The notes: generated by a model not told the origin, from the sequence alone. A DNA stretch of 64,000 bases from Paraburkholderia largidicola (GCF_013426895.1 NZ_AP023176.1:248001-312000); one strand, 5' to 3'. Counted from the first letter of the stretch, positions 16,901-28,863 are shown. Program-made: numbers and translations.

Positions 16901-16927
16901 GTTAAATGCGTTAAATGCGTTAAATGG
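16901..16927. repeat. Three tandem 9-bp repeats in the divergent gap 16757-17166
   Basis: GTTAAATGC, GTTAAATGC and GTTAAATGG follow one another without spacing, and GTTAAATC occurs again near 16969. The 410-bp gap between the AraC and chemoreceptor genes is markedly AT-rich for this genome, as expected for a control region. No gene is seen in it. The 9-bp period is just under one helical turn, so successive copies lie on nearly the same DNA face. Confidence 0.5.
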
Positions 16928-17166
16928 AAACGAATGACAATTGGAAAAATATTCTGATTGAAGTGTGTTAAATCGCAATTCGGAATAATTTCCCCGTGCC
17001 GCGACCGGGCCCGGTCTTGCAGATCAGGAGAGGAGCGGTAATCCGCCGTGACAAAAAGCCGCTCAAGTTCCCGATCGACGCGCCGTCATTCGTATCAGGG
17101 CCTCACGGTCTTCGCGAGAGCCTTGGCTAATTCCTTTCTGCACGCTTAACGTGACTGCCTGGCAAT

Positions 17167-18723
17167 ATGTTCGAAAAAATTACGATCCGTGCCCGCCTTG
17201 CGCTGGCGATGAGTTTTCTCGGCGTTCTCCTGATCGCGGGAGGCGCAATGGGTATCGTCGGTGTCAATATGACAAACGGCGATCTTAAGCACCTGTATTC
17301 CGATCAGCTTTCATCCTCGCGCAAGCTCAGTGAGGCGAGTGTCGCGCTGGCAAGATCGCGGCTGTGGCTGTTCCGCATTGCGCTCAATCCCGACGTTCCC
17401 GACGTCGCGAAGTTCGTGCAGAACGCGCGAGATCAGCTGGACAACTCGCGCAAGGCGTGGGATGCCTATCGCAGCCTGCCTTTCGCAGACGACGCTGAAG
17501 CGAATCAGGCCAACGAACTGAACGGCAAGCTCCAGAACCTCGTGACAACCGGCTACGAGCCGATCTTCCAGGCCATCGCGACGCGCGACGGCGCGAGCAT
17601 CCGGAGCGCCGTGCAGAATTCGTCTTCGGCGCTCTATCAGGATGTGACGGGCGGCATCGACACGCTGCAGAAGAAGCAGGCCTCCGTCGCCGCGACGACC
17701 TACGAACGGGCGCAAGCGCGCTTCGACTGGTTCGTGACGATTGCCGTCGCGGGCGTCGCCTTTGCGCTGATTGCTGCCGCGCTTGCATGGCGCTCGTTGC
17801 AACGCGCGATCGGCGGGCCGCTGCAGGAAGCGCTCGCGCATTTCAAGGCGATCGCGAGCGGCGACCTGACCGCGCGCGTCGAAGTCCGCTCCCATGACGA
17901 AATGGGCCAGTTGATGAGCGGCCTTCAGGCGATGCAAGACAAGCTCGTCGAAATGATCGGCACGGTCAGAGAGAGCGCGAGCGCCATCGACACGGCCGCG
18001 CAGGAAATCGCGGCGGGCAACACGGATCTGTCGCAACGCACCGAGGAACAGGCCGCATCGCTCGAAGAGACGGCTTCGAGCATGGAGCAGTTGACGGCCA
18101 CCGTGCGGCAGAACGCCGACAATGCGAAGCGCGCCACGCAACTCGCGGGCACGGCCTCCGACACCGCGCAGCGCGGCGGCGAGGTGGTCGGCCGCGTGGT
18201 CGAGACGATGCAGGGGATTTCATCCAGTTCGTCGCGCATGAACGAGATCATTGGCACGATCGAAAGCATTGCTTTCCAGACCAACATTCTCGCCCTCAAC
18301 GCGGCCGTCGAGGCGGCGCGCGCAGGCGATCAGGGGCGCGGCTTCGCGGTCGTCGCCTCGGAGGTCCGCACGCTGGCGCAGCGAGTCGCGACGGCCGCGG
18401 GCGAGATTCGCGGCCTGATCGGTGAAGCGACGTCGCGCGTCGATACGGGCGCGACGCTCGTGCGGGATGCGGGCGGCACCATCGACGCGATCATCCGCGA
18501 CGTCGCGCGCGTCAACGACATCCTGCAGGAAATCTCGTCCGCATCCGAGGAACAGAGCACGGGTATCGGCCAGGTCAACACCGCGGTCAACCAGATGGAC
18601 CAGGTCACGCAGCAGAACGCGGCGCTCGTCGAACAGGCTTCGGCGGCTGCGCAATCGATGGCGCATCAGGCACGCGGACTGAGCGACGCCGTGTCGATCT
18701 TCAGGGTCGGTGCAACGGCCTGA
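17167..18723 (+). CDS. Methyl-accepting chemotaxis protein
   Basis: 518 residues. Membrane helix 1 is at about 12-34, a four-helix-bundle periplasmic sensor at 35-185 (4HB type, [13 protein letters not shown]), membrane helix 2 at about 190-210, HAMP at 212-265 and the signalling hairpin to the end. The tip sequence [20 protein letters not shown] is the conserved CheA/CheW-binding hairpin, and Gln/Glu pairs ([18 protein letters not shown]) mark methylation sites. It ends in GATA with no NWETF-type pentapeptide, so it would rely on other receptors to tether CheR and CheB. Start ATG 17167 with a weak ribosome site. Ligand unknown, and no che genes are nearby. Confidence 0.93.
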   Translation: MFEKITIRARLALAMSFLGVLLIAGGAMGIVGVNMTNGDLKHLYSDQLSSSRKLSEASVALARSRLWLFRIALNPDVPDVAKFVQNARDQLDNSRKAWDAYRSLPFADDAEANQANELNGKLQNLVTTGYEPIFQAIATRDGASIRSAVQNSSSALYQDVTGGIDTLQKKQASVAATTYERAQARFDWFVTIAVAGVAFALIAAALAWRSLQRAIGGPLQEALAHFKAIASGDLTARVEVRSHDEMGQLMSGLQAMQDKLVEMIGTVRESASAIDTAAQEIAAGNTDLSQRTEEQAASLEETASSMEQLTATVRQNADNAKRATQLAGTASDTAQRGGEVVGRVVETMQGISSSSSRMNEIIGTIESIAFQTNILALNAAVEAARAGDQGRGFAVVASEVRTLAQRVATAAGEIRGLIGEATSRVDTGATLVRDAGGTIDAIIRDVARVNDILQEISSASEEQSTGIGQVNTAVNQMDQVTQQNAALVEQASAAAQSMAHQARGLSDAVSIFRVGATA

Positions 18724-19061
18724 GTCCGATCGTCGTGCGGCGATGGACGCCGCCCACGCATCGCGGGACGGGATCTGCTCCCGTCCGTCAACATGGCTCG
18801 GCGGGAAGGCCAATTCCCGCACACGCGCTCGCTCGCCGAACCTCCCGCGGCGTCGCCCACGCGACATGTCCGCCTTTCCCGCCACGAGAAGCATAGCTGG
18901 TATGCACTGCCTGCAATGAGCAGGCACGACTGCAACCGCATAATCCTTGAACGCCAACTCGCGTGAAGCGTGAATTCCGCACGGCATTCCGCCGCGACCG
19001 CGTATCGACGAGCACGACAGCAACAACAACGACAGGCCTTTGCCTGATGGAGATAAGCCGC
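18724..19061. other. 338-bp gap without a recognised gene
   Basis: Between the chemoreceptor and the MFS gene. Long frames exist on the minus strand here and over the next gene, but they carry the composition of antisense shadows. A CAACAACAAC stretch near 19020 precedes the ribosome site of the transporter gene. No clear terminator or promoter could be assigned. Confidence 0.4.
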
Positions 19062-20303
19062 ATGCAACCGTGGTACAGCACCATGGCGCCAGCCCAGCGC
19101 CGCACCTTCTGGGCGTGTTTTCTCGGTTGGGTTCTGGACGCGATGGACGTGCAGTTCTTCGCATTCGTGATTCCCACGTTGTTGACGGCCTGGGGCATGA
19201 CGAAGGCGCAGGCCGGCGTGATCGGCACCTCGGCGCTGGTGTCGTCGGCGATCGGCGGCGTGATTGCGGGCGTGCTGGCCGACCGGATCGGACGCGTGGC
19301 CGTGCTCAAGCTGGCCATCTTGTGGTTCTCGCTGTTCACAGGCCTGTCCGCGTTTACCAACGGCTTTCATGAACTGCTGATCACGCGCAGCCTGCAAGGG
19401 CTCGGCTTCGGCGGCGAATGGGCGGCGGGCGCGATCCTGATCGGCGAAGTGGTCGACAAGCGCATTCGCGGACGCGCGGTGGGCACGGTGCAAAGCGGTT
19501 GGCCCGTGGGCTATGCGCTTGCCGCGCTTGCGTACTGGAGCCTGTTCGGTCTGCTGCCCGAACATATGGCGTGGCGCGTGCTGTTCCTGATCGGCCTGCT
19601 GCCGGGGCTGCTCGTATTGTGGATGCGCCGTAACATCGACGAATCGGAAGCCTTCCAGTCCGCTGCGACGTTCCGCAAGAACAGCAACTCGTTCGGCACG
19701 TTCGCGCGCATCTTCGCGCCGAACGTGCTGTCGCGCACGCTGCTCGCTTCGCTGATGGCGGCGGGCGCGCTCGGCGGCAACTACACGATCCTCACGTGGC
19801 TCGTCACGTATCTGCGCGAGACGCAAAGCCTGACGGTCAATCTCACGACGCTTTATCTCGGCGTCAATATTTTCGGTTCGTTCTGCGGCTACATCGGCAT
19901 GGCCTACTTGAGCGACGCGATCGGACGACGCTGGACCTTCGCGCTGTCCGCACTCGGCGCGGCGCTCACGGTGCTGGCCTACACGCGGCTGCAACTGCCC
20001 ATGACGACGCTGCTGATCCTCGGCTTTCCGCTCGGTCTGTTCCAGTCGGGCATCGTCTCGGGCATGGGCGCCTGTTTCACCGAACTCTTTCCCGCGGAGA
20101 TCCGCGCGTCGGCGGGCGGGTTCTCGTACAACTTCGGACGCGGCATCGGATCGCTCGTCCCGGCAGCCGTCGGCATCACGAGCGCCTCATTGGGCCTCGC
20201 CAAGTCGATCGGTGTGTGGGCTGCGCTGTCGTACGTGCTCGTTCTGATCGTCGCCGTGTTCCTTCCGGAAACCCGCAATATGGAGCTTGAATCTCATGTC
20301 TGA
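19062..20303 (+). CDS. MFS transporter (metabolite:H+ symporter type)
   Basis: 413 residues, about twelve hydrophobic segments, with GWVLDAMDVQFFAFVIPTL in helix 1, GVLADRIGRVAVLK between helices 2 and 3, and RSLQGLGFGGEWAAGAILIG in helix 4, hallmarks of sugar/aromatic-acid porters (SHS and AAHS types, carboxylate importers). Start ATG 19062 with GGAG nine bases upstream; the ATG at 19047 overlaps that ribosome site. The last eight bases overlap the next gene, so transport and the following two enzymes are one operon. A carboxylate substrate, perhaps a 2-oxo acid or its precursor, is inferred from the enzymes. Confidence 0.88.
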   Translation: MQPWYSTMAPAQRRTFWACFLGWVLDAMDVQFFAFVIPTLLTAWGMTKAQAGVIGTSALVSSAIGGVIAGVLADRIGRVAVLKLAILWFSLFTGLSAFTNGFHELLITRSLQGLGFGGEWAAGAILIGEVVDKRIRGRAVGTVQSGWPVGYALAALAYWSLFGLLPEHMAWRVLFLIGLLPGLLVLWMRRNIDESEAFQSAATFRKNSNSFGTFARIFAPNVLSRTLLASLMAAGALGGNYTILTWLVTYLRETQSLTVNLTTLYLGVNIFGSFCGYIGMAYLSDAIGRRWTFALSALGAALTVLAYTRLQLPMTTLLILGFPLGLFQSGIVSGMGACFTELFPAEIRASAGGFSYNFGRGIGSLVPAAVGITSASLGLAKSIGVWAALSYVLVLIVAVFLPETRNMELESHV

Positions 20304-21960
20304 CCAAGGACAGCCGCGCAACGGCGGCCGCATTCTCGTCGATGCGCTCGCCAGCAATGGCGTCGACACCGTCTACTGCGTACCGGGCGAAAGCTATCTC
20401 GCCGTCCTCGATGCGCTGCACGACGCGCACGGCATTCGCACCATCACGACGCGTCACGAAGGCGCGGCGTCCAACATGGCCGATGCGTACGGCAAGCTGA
20501 CGGGCCGCCCCGGCATCTGCTTCGTGACGCGCGGGCCGGGCGCCACGCATGCCGCCAACGGCGTGCACACGGCCAGCGAAGACTCGACACCGATGATTCT
20601 GTTCATCGGCCAGGTCGAACAGAACTTCATCGGGCGCGGCGCGTTTCAGGAAGTCGATTACCGCCAGATGTTCGGCGGCATCGCGAAGTGGGTGACGGAG
20701 ATCGACAGCATCGAGCGCATTCCCGAGATCATGGCGAAGGCTTTCAGTGTCGCGATGTCGGGGCGTCCGGGCCCCGTCGTGATCGCGCTGCCCGAGGACG
20801 TGCTGTTCGGCTCGGCTGCCGTCACCGATGCACCGGCGGCGCGGGTCGTGCAGGCCGCGCCTTCCGTGGCCGCGCTCGGCGAATTGCGCGCGCTGCTGGA
20901 ACGCGCGTCGCGTCCGCTCGTAATCGTCGGCGGCACGGGCTGGGATGCCGACGCGACGGCCGCGTTCAAGCGCTTCGTCGTTGCGAACCATCTGCCCGTC
21001 GCGGCATCGTTCCGCCGCCAGGACCTGTTCGATAACCGCGATCCGCATTACGTCGGCCAGTTGGGACTCGGCGTATCGCCGAAGCTCGCGGAACGCGCGC
21101 GCGCTGCGGATCTGCTGATCGTCGTCGGCTCGCGGCTCGCGGAGACGACATCGTCGGGCTACACGCTGTTCGAAAGCCCGACGCCGAAGCAGACGATGGT
21201 CCACGTGCATCCCGATCCGCAGGAGCTGGGCCGCGTCTATCAGGCGCGTCTGCCCATCAACGCCGGTTTGCGCGAGTTCGCGCTGGCGCTCGACGGCGTT
21301 GCGCCCGTCGCCTCGCAAGCCTGGCAGCAGTGGACGACGGATGCGCGCGCCGACTATGTGGCGCATTCGACGCCGCCTGCGCCATCGGCGGAAATCGCGG
21401 GCGTGGATCTCGCGCAGGTCGTCGGTCATCTGAGCGAAGTGCTGCCCGACGACGCCGTCATCGCGAATGGCGCGGGCAACTACACGGTCTGGGTGCATCG
21501 CTACTATCGCTATCGCCAGCCCGCCACGGAACTGGCGCCGACCAACGGTGCGATGGGCTACGGCTTTCCTGCTGCGATCGCCGCATCGCTGCGCGATCCG
21601 AAACGCAGCGTGGTCTGCTTCGCGGGCGACGGCTGCTTCATGATGTATCCGCAGGAACTGGCGACGGCAGTGCAGTTCGGTGCGCCGCTCATCGTCATCG
21701 TCGTCAACAACGGGATGCTCGGCACGATCCGCATGCATCAGGAGCGCGAGTATCCGGGGCGCGTGTCGGCAACGCGGCTTGAGAATCCCGATTTCATCGC
21801 GTTCGCGAAATCGTTCGGCGCGCACGCGGAACGCGTCGAGCGCACGGAGGACTTCGCTGCCGCGTTCGAACGCGCGCAGAAGGCAGGTGTCGCGGCGCTG
21901 ATCGAACTCGTCACCGATCCCCGGCAGATCACGCCGACCAACCGCCTGAGCGCAGCATGA
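20296..21960 (+). CDS. ThDP-dependent 2-oxoacid enzyme (acetolactate synthase-like)
   Basis: 554 residues with PYR, central and PP domains. The activating Glu is residue 55 (TTRHEG), GDG is 444-446 and the Asn-Asn pair 471-472 completes the ThDP-Mg motif. The central domain is in the decarboxylase/ligase class. Start ATG 20296 with GGAG ten bases upstream, overlapping the transporter gene by eight bases; a TTG three codons earlier is less likely. It also overlaps the aldehyde dehydrogenase gene by four bases (ATGA). The order transporter, ThDP enzyme, aldehyde dehydrogenase suggests decarboxylation of a 2-oxo acid to an aldehyde that the next enzyme oxidises. No IlvN-like subunit is present. 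Confidence 0.88.
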   Translation: MSDQGQPRNGGRILVDALASNGVDTVYCVPGESYLAVLDALHDAHGIRTITTRHEGAASNMADAYGKLTGRPGICFVTRGPGATHAANGVHTASEDSTPMILFIGQVEQNFIGRGAFQEVDYRQMFGGIAKWVTEIDSIERIPEIMAKAFSVAMSGRPGPVVIALPEDVLFGSAAVTDAPAARVVQAAPSVAALGELRALLERASRPLVIVGGTGWDADATAAFKRFVVANHLPVAASFRRQDLFDNRDPHYVGQLGLGVSPKLAERARAADLLIVVGSRLAETTSSGYTLFESPTPKQTMVHVHPDPQELGRVYQARLPINAGLREFALALDGVAPVASQAWQQWTTDARADYVAHSTPPAPSAEIAGVDLAQVVGHLSEVLPDDAVIANGAGNYTVWVHRYYRYRQPATELAPTNGAMGYGFPAAIAASLRDPKRSVVCFAGDGCFMMYPQELATAVQFGAPLIVIVVNNGMLGTIRMHQEREYPGRVSATRLENPDFIAFAKSFGAHAERVERTEDFAAAFERAQKAGVAALIELVTDPRQITPTNRLSAA

Positions 21961-23558
21961 GGCCGACGATGGAAATCCGTGGCGAATTGATCATGGGTCA
22001 GGACGCGTTCAAGGCGCGCGGCGGCGACGTGTACGCGATTGCAGCGGCCTCGGGCGAGCGCCTGGAGCCTGCCTTCGGCGCGGCGACCGACGACGACGTC
22101 GAACGCGCCTGTACGCTGGCCGAAGAGGCCTTCGATGCCTATCGCCAGTTGCCCGACGAGCAGCGCGCGCAGTTCCTCGATGCCATCGCGCAAGAGATCG
22201 TCGATCTCGGCGCGGCGCTGACGGAGCGCGCTCATCTGGAAACGGGATTGCCGCTGCCGCGTCTCGAAGGCGAGCGCATGCGCACCGTCGGTCAACTGAA
22301 GCTGTTCGCGAGTCTCGTGCGGGACGGCCGCTGGCACGGCGCTGTGATCGATGCCGCGCAGCGGCAGCGCACGCCGCTGCCGCGGCCCGATCTGCGTCTG
22401 CGGCGCATCGGGCTCGGCCCGGTGGCCGTCTTCGGCGCGAGCAACTTTCCGCTGGCGTTCTCGGTCGCAGGCGGCGATACGGCTTCGGCGCTGGCTGCCG
22501 GTTGCCCCGTCGTCGTAAAGGCGCATCCGTCGCATCTGGGCACGTCGGAACTCGTCGCGCGTGCGATTGCAAAGGCGGCGCGCGACACGGGCATGCCCGA
22601 CGGCGTGTTCTCGATGGTGCTCGGCGACGGCATCGCGATCGGCGAAGCGCTGGTGCGTCATCCCGCGATCCAGGCCGTCGGCTTCACGGGTTCGCGCCAG
22701 GGCGGGCTCGCCTTGCAACGCATCGCGCAGAGCCGCCGCGAACCGATTCCTGTCTACGCGGAAATGAGCAGCATCAATCCCGTCGTGGTTCTGCCCGCGG
22801 CGCTCGGCGCGCGCGGCGCCGCGATCGCACGCGAGTTCGTCGACTCGCTGACGCTCGGCGCGGGACAGTTCTGTACGAACCCTGGTCTGGTCGTCGCGAT
22901 CGAAGGGCCCGCGCTCGATGCGTTCTGCGCAGCGGCTGTCGAAGCGCTGACCGCGAAGCCGGCGACGACGATGCTGTCGTCAGGCATTCATGGCGCATAC
23001 TGTCGTGGCGTGGAGCGTCTGTCGACGCGCAGCGGCGTCACCAGACTTGCGGCAGGCAAGCCGGCGAGCGGCGCTAATCAGGCCGTTGCTGCATTGCTGC
23101 GCACGGACGCAGAAAGCTTCCTCGCCGATGAATCGCTCGAAGACGAAGTGTTCGGTCCGAGTTCGCTCGTTGTTGCGTGCCGCGACTTCGACGAGTTGCA
23201 TCGTGTGTTGCGGCGTGTGTCGGGACAACTGACGGCGACGGTCCAGCTCGACGAGGACGACCACGCGCTGGCGGGCAAGCTGCTGCCTACACTCGAACGC
23301 AAGGCCGGGCGTGTGCTGTTCAACGGTTTCCCGACAGGCGTCGAGGTCAGCTATGCGATGGTGCATGGCGGACCGTTCCCGTCGACGTCGGACAGCCGCA
23401 CGACATCGGTCGGCGCATCGGCCATCGACCGCTTTCTGCGGCCCGTGTGCTATCAGGCCGTGCCGGATGCGCTGTTGCCCGAAGCGCTGCAGGCGGACAA
23501 TCCGCGTGGGATCTGGCGTCTGGTGGATGGTCAACTGGTGCGCGACCAGGTGAAGTAA
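21957..23558 (+). CDS. NADP-type aldehyde dehydrogenase, 2-oxoglutarate-semialdehyde dehydrogenase-like
   Basis: 533 residues of the aldehyde dehydrogenase (NADP+) group that includes 2,5-dioxovalerate (alpha-ketoglutarate semialdehyde) dehydrogenase. Seen: substrate/cofactor motif [42 protein letters not shown], and the catalytic Cys 306 in GQFCTNPG. The C-terminal extension beyond the usual fold ([20 protein letters not shown]) is typical of this group. ATG 21957 overlaps the previous stop; internal ATGs at 21969 and 21990 are also possible starts. It would oxidise the aldehyde from the ThDP enzyme to an acid. Whether the substrate really is ketoglutarate semialdehyde is unproven. Confidence 0.87.
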   Translation: MRPTMEIRGELIMGQDAFKARGGDVYAIAAASGERLEPAFGAATDDDVERACTLAEEAFDAYRQLPDEQRAQFLDAIAQEIVDLGAALTERAHLETGLPLPRLEGERMRTVGQLKLFASLVRDGRWHGAVIDAAQRQRTPLPRPDLRLRRIGLGPVAVFGASNFPLAFSVAGGDTASALAAGCPVVVKAHPSHLGTSELVARAIAKAARDTGMPDGVFSMVLGDGIAIGEALVRHPAIQAVGFTGSRQGGLALQRIAQSRREPIPVYAEMSSINPVVVLPAALGARGAAIAREFVDSLTLGAGQFCTNPGLVVAIEGPALDAFCAAAVEALTAKPATTMLSSGIHGAYCRGVERLSTRSGVTRLAAGKPASGANQAVAALLRTDAESFLADESLEDEVFGPSSLVVACRDFDELHRVLRRVSGQLTATVQLDEDDHALAGKLLPTLERKAGRVLFNGFPTGVEVSYAMVHGGPFPSTSDSRTTSVGASAIDRFLRPVCYQAVPDALLPEALQADNPRGIWRLVDGQLVRDQVK

Positions 23559-23613
23559 CGACCCAACGACGCACGGTCACGCTCGCAGGGCGACGCGCTA
23601 CCGTGCGACAGCT

Positions 23614-24555
23614 TTACGCCTTGCTGGCCGGATGCAACGTCGTGTTCGGCCAGCTGCCATCGCCGGAGAGATCGGCGACGAGATCGCGGATCATCTGCGC
23701 GACATGCCAGACGCCTTCCGGCATCACGCGGTTCTGCGGCCAGGCAAGCGCGACTTCGCGTTGCACCTCTGGGTCTGTCAGCGGAAAGCATCGCACGCGT
23801 CCGGACGCCACTTCTTCGACCACGGCAGCCGCCGGCAACACGGTCGAGCCGCACTGCTCGATGACGAGACGCTTGGTGATCGAGATGGAGCCGTCGCATT
23901 CGAGCGCGATGTTGGGCGTGAACCCATGGCGTGCCGCCAGCGATTCCACCAGTACGCGCAAGCCGTGATGCGTGCTCGGCAGGATCAGCGGCACGCCAGC
24001 GAGCCCGCTGACGGCAAACGGCCCCTCCGGCAGCGGTGACGCGGCGGGCGTCACGAGGCACACCTGTTCCGACAGCAGCGTGTCGAACTGGCTCGCGCCC
24101 GGATGCTCGGGCACGTACATGACGGCGAGATCGACATCGCCATCGTTGAGCCAGCCGAGGATATGGGTCGCCAGTCCTTCGACGAAGCGAATCCGCGTGC
24201 CCGGATAGCGCGCTTTCAGCCGATGCCCGAGCCTGCCGAACATGATGCGGGCGATGGTGGGCTGTGCGGCGATGGAGAGTGTGGCGGGCCCGCGCTTGCC
24301 GCTGTCCTGCATCGCAATGCGCGCTTCGTCGAGCGTTTTCTCCATCGCGAGCGCATAGCCGAGCAACTGTTCGCCATGCTCGGTCAGCCCCACGCCGCGT
24401 CCGCTGCGACGAAACAGCCGCACGCCGAGTTCGGCCTCCAATATGCCGATGCGCCGGCTGATGGTCGACTGGTTGGCGCCGAGATCCATCGCGGTGCGCG
24501 AGATGCTGCCCGTTTTTGCGACGCGCGCGAACAGCTCGAGATCATCTGAGTTCAT
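23614..24555 (-). CDS. LysR-family transcriptional regulator
   Basis: 313 residues. The N-terminal winged helix is standard (MNSDDLELFARVAKTGSISR, NQSTISRRIGILEAELGVRL) and is followed by a periplasmic-binding-like effector domain with the LysR pattern VDLAVMYVPEH and LVTPAASPLPEG. The gene converges on the aldehyde dehydrogenase operon with a 55-bp gap, so it is not in the classical divergent position; it may still regulate that operon or the gene behind it. The gap holds GCACGGT (23571) and ACCGTGC (23600) as a long inverted repeat without a T tract. Confidence 0.9.
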   Translation of the reverse strand: MNSDDLELFARVAKTGSISRTAMDLGANQSTISRRIGILEAELGVRLFRRSGRGVGLTEHGEQLLGYALAMEKTLDEARIAMQDSGKRGPATLSIAAQPTIARIMFGRLGHRLKARYPGTRIRFVEGLATHILGWLNDGDVDLAVMYVPEHPGASQFDTLLSEQVCLVTPAASPLPEGPFAVSGLAGVPLILPSTHHGLRVLVESLAARHGFTPNIALECDGSISITKRLVIEQCGSTVLPAAAVVEEVASGRVRCFPLTDPEVQREVALAWPQNRVMPEGVWHVAQMIRDLVADLSGDGSWPNTTLHPASKA

Positions 24556-24713
24556 GGCTTCGTGTGATGAGTGTCGACGGCAAACCGTTCGGCGGTGAAC
24601 GGTTGAAAGGTGCGGCGCGCTCGATTGTAATCAGTCGCGGCGGCGCGCGTCCGTTATCCGTCACATCCGGTTTCAAGAGCGCACGAATCCATGCAGTGCG
24701 TCGACGTCCAGGC

Positions 24714-24750
24714 ACGGAGGCGTGGCCGGATAAACCGGCCACGCCTCCGT
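24714..24750 (-). terminator. Perfect 16-bp hairpin after ald
   Basis: The arms 24714-24729 and 24735-24750 are exact inverse complements (ACGGAGGCGTGGCCGG and its complement) with an ATAAA loop. It begins 14 bp beyond the ald stop on the minus strand. There is no U tract after it on that strand, so it may act as an mRNA 3'-end stabiliser or a Rho-assisted stop rather than a classical intrinsic terminator. It marks the end of the phnA-phnY-ald transcript. Confidence 0.6.
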
Positions 24751-24763
24751 CTCTACGTCATGC

Positions 24764-25882
24764 CTATTCAGCCGCGATTACGCCTGCATCTTCGCAGACG
24801 TAGCCCAGTGCTTCGGCAACTTCAGGACAGGTCACCTTGCCAAACGCCACATTCAGGCCGCGCCGCAGATGTTCATCATCCGTGAGCGCCTTGCGCCACC
24901 CTTTGTCTGCAATCGACAGGACAAAGGGCAGTGTCGCGTTGTTCAGCGCATAGGTGGACGTGTGGGGCACGCCACCCGGCATGTTCGCGACGCAGTAGTG
25001 AACGACATCGTCGACCAGATACGTGGGCTCCGCATGCGTCGTCGGCTTCGCGGTTTCGCAGCAGCCGCCCTGGTCGATCGCGACGTCGACGATGACGGAG
25101 CCTGCGCGCATCTGCTCGACCATCTTGCGCGTGACGAGCTTGGGCGCGGCAGCGCCCGGCACCAGCACGCCGCCAATCACGAGGTCGGCATCGAGCACGT
25201 GCTGCTCGATATTGTCCTGGTTCGAGTAGACGGTGATTACGCGCGCGCCCAGCAGCCGGTCCATGCGCCGCAGCGCATCGACGTTGCGGTCGATCACCAC
25301 CACCTGGGCGCCCGTGCCGACGGCCATCTGCGCAGCATTGCTGCCGACTACGCCCGCGCCGAGGATCACGATTTTCGCTGACGGCACACCCGCCACGCCG
25401 CCGAGCAGGATGCCCCGGCCGCCGTGCGCGCGTTCCAGGCAGAACGCGCCCGCCTGGATCGACATGCGGCCCGCGACCTCCGACATCGGCGCGAGCAGCG
25501 GCAATCCGCCGCCGCGCTGTGTCACGGTCTCGTAGGCGATACAGACCGCGTTGCTCTTCACGAGATCGGCGCATTGTTTTGGATCGGGGGCGAGGTGCAA
25601 ATACGTGAAGAGAACTTGCCCTTCGCGCAGCATCGCGCGCTCTCGCGCTTGTGGCTCCTTCACCTTGACGATCATGTCGGCGGCCGAGAATATCGCCTCG
25701 GCATTCGGCGCGACTCGCGCCCCAGCCGTACGGTATGCATCGTCGGACGCGCCGATGCCCGCGCCCGCTCCCGTTTCTACGCTCACCGTATGTCCGTGCG
25801 CGACGATCTCACGTACCGACGACGGTGTGAGACCGACGCGATATTCGTGATTCTTGATCTCCTTTGGAACGCCTATATGCAT
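24764..25882 (-). CDS. ald: Alanine dehydrogenase
   Basis: 372 residues, the normal length. N-terminus MHIGVPKEIKNHEYRVGLTP, the VKVKEP and TYLHLAPD blocks, the Rossmann motif VILGAGVVGSNAAQMAVG, and ATLPFVLSIADKG near the end are diagnostic. It catalyses L-alanine + NAD + water to pyruvate, ammonium and NADH. It lies 58 bp behind phnY in the same direction, so it is probably the third gene of the phnA-phnY operon. This fits the AEP pathway: PhnW makes alanine from pyruvate, and Ald would regenerate the pyruvate and free the amino nitrogen. A housekeeping alanine role is the alternative. Confidence 0.93.
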   Translation of the reverse strand: MHIGVPKEIKNHEYRVGLTPSSVREIVAHGHTVSVETGAGAGIGASDDAYRTAGARVAPNAEAIFSAADMIVKVKEPQARERAMLREGQVLFTYLHLAPDPKQCADLVKSNAVCIAYETVTQRGGGLPLLAPMSEVAGRMSIQAGAFCLERAHGGRGILLGGVAGVPSAKIVILGAGVVGSNAAQMAVGTGAQVVVIDRNVDALRRMDRLLGARVITVYSNQDNIEQHVLDADLVIGGVLVPGAAAPKLVTRKMVEQMRAGSVIVDVAIDQGGCCETAKPTTHAEPTYLVDDVVHYCVANMPGGVPHTSTYALNNATLPFVLSIADKGWRKALTDDEHLRRGLNVAFGKVTCPEVAEALGYVCEDAGVIAAE

Positions 25883-25940
25883 TTTTGCCTCCTGTATGGA
25901 ACTGCGTGCCAGCCATGCAGACGCGTCAATCGTCAGATGT

Positions 25941-27398
25941 TCACCACGGCAGCGAATAGGTCTTGGTATTGGTGAAGCTCTTCATCGCCTCCTGCACGCC
26001 TTCCTTATAGCCTAGGCCGGAATCCTTCACGCCGCCGAAGGGCGTGAGTTCCAGGCGGTAGCCGGGCACCTCGCGCACGTTGACGCTGCCCACCTCCAGT
26101 TCTGAAATGAAACGTGTGATGTAGTCGAAGCGGTTCGTGCAGATCGACGAGGACAGCGCATAGTCCGTGCTGTTCGACATGCGGATCGCTTCGTCGATGT
26201 TGCCAAAGCGCATGATCGGCGACACGGGGCCGAAGGTTTCGTGCTTGACGAGCGGCATGTCCGGCGTCACGCGATCGACCACGGTGGGCGAATAGAGCGC
26301 GCCGTCGCGCTGATTGCCCGCCAGCAGGCGTGCGCCGCGCGCGAGCGCATCGTCGACCTGCCGCTCGCAGAAACGCGCGGCGGCTTCGTCGATCACGGTG
26401 CCCATATCGACGGATGTATCGGCGGGATTGCCGTATTTCCACGCACGCGTCTTGTCGACGACGAGGTCGGTGAAGCGATCGGCAACGGCTTCATGGACCA
26501 GTATCCGCTTGATGGCCGTGCAGCGCTGTCCCGAGTTCTTGTACGAGCCCGAAACGGCGAGCGTGCTGGCCTCGTCGAGATCGGCATCTTCCATCACGAT
26601 GATGGGATCGTTGCCGCCCAGTTCCAGCACCGCGCGCCGGTAACCCATGCGCGACGCGATCGACTTGCCGATCGACACGCCACCTGTGAAGGTGATCAGA
26701 TCGATGGCGGGATTCGTGATCAGTTCATCCGCTATCACGGCCGGGTCGCCCGTCACCACCTGCAGCATCTGCACGGGCAGGCCCGCTTCGTAAAGGATGT
26801 CGGCGAACAGATAGCACGACAAAGGCACCTTTTCGGACGGCTTCACGACGATGCGATTGTTGGTCGCAATCGACGGCACGATCTTGTGCGCGACCTGGTT
26901 CATCGGATGATTGAAGGGTGTGATGGCGGAAATCACGCCCAGCAGCGGATCGCGCTGCGTGTACACGCGGCGCTTCTTGCCGTGCGGCGTGAGATCGCAC
27001 GAAAAGATCTGGCCGTCGTCCTTCATGACTTCGCCTGCGCCGAACATGAGCACGTCGGCGACACGTCCTGCTTCGTACGTCGAATCCTTGATGCACAGAC
27101 CGGCTTCCGCCGTGATGAGCGCGGCGATCTCCTGGGTGCGCGCCCGCACCGCATCCGCCGCGCGCCGCAGGATCGCGGCGCGCTCGTAACGCGTCAGCGC
27201 CGGACGATACGCGCGCGCAACCGCGAATGCGCGGCGCACGTCGTCGAGCGTCGCTTTCGGTACGGTGCCGACCAGCGCGCCGTCATACGGGCTGCGCACT
27301 TCGATGACTTCATCGCGCCAGATCTTCTCGCCGTCGATCCGCAACGCTTCGTGGCGAACCTGCGCGTGTGACTTCGTCGTGTCTGCAATAGCGTTCAT
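25941..27398 (-). CDS. phnY: Phosphonoacetaldehyde dehydrogenase
   Basis: 485 residues of the aldehyde dehydrogenase superfamily, with AITPFNHPMNQVAHKIVPS, the TFTGG cofactor loop, ELGGNDP, and catalytic Cys 293 in NSGQRCTAIKR. Position directly behind a phosphonoacetate hydrolase gene (13-bp gap) identifies it as PhnY, which oxidises phosphonoacetaldehyde to phosphonoacetate with NAD. ATG with 5' end 27398 is the start; in-frame upstream sequence belongs to phnA. The KRR and arginine-rich patches fit a phosphonate-binding pocket, though this is inference. Ald follows in the same direction. Confidence 0.9.
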   Translation of the reverse strand: MNAIADTTKSHAQVRHEALRIDGEKIWRDEVIEVRSPYDGALVGTVPKATLDDVRRAFAVARAYRPALTRYERAAILRRAADAVRARTQEIAALITAEAGLCIKDSTYEAGRVADVLMFGAGEVMKDDGQIFSCDLTPHGKKRRVYTQRDPLLGVISAITPFNHPMNQVAHKIVPSIATNNRIVVKPSEKVPLSCYLFADILYEAGLPVQMLQVVTGDPAVIADELITNPAIDLITFTGGVSIGKSIASRMGYRRAVLELGGNDPIIVMEDADLDEASTLAVSGSYKNSGQRCTAIKRILVHEAVADRFTDLVVDKTRAWKYGNPADTSVDMGTVIDEAAARFCERQVDDALARGARLLAGNQRDGALYSPTVVDRVTPDMPLVKHETFGPVSPIMRFGNIDEAIRMSNSTDYALSSSICTNRFDYITRFISELEVGSVNVREVPGYRLELTPFGGVKDSGLGYKEGVQEAMKSFTNTKTYSLPW

Positions 27399-27411
27399 GA
27401 GCGTGTCCTGA

Positions 27412-28845
<1,434 letters not shown>

Positions 28846-28863
28846 TCATCAAGGGGTCTGGAA

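Noticed and set aside
18666..19994. 442-codon minus-strand frame opposite the MFS gene
   Set aside because: Antisense shadow with the same compositional signature.
20176..21825. 549-codon minus-strand frame opposite the ThDP gene
   Set aside because: Antisense shadow; the plus-strand product has intact ThDP motifs.
23571..23606. GCACGGT and ACCGTGC inverted repeat between aldehyde dehydrogenase and LysR genes
   Set aside because: 22-base loop and no T tract on either side; not convincing as a terminator.
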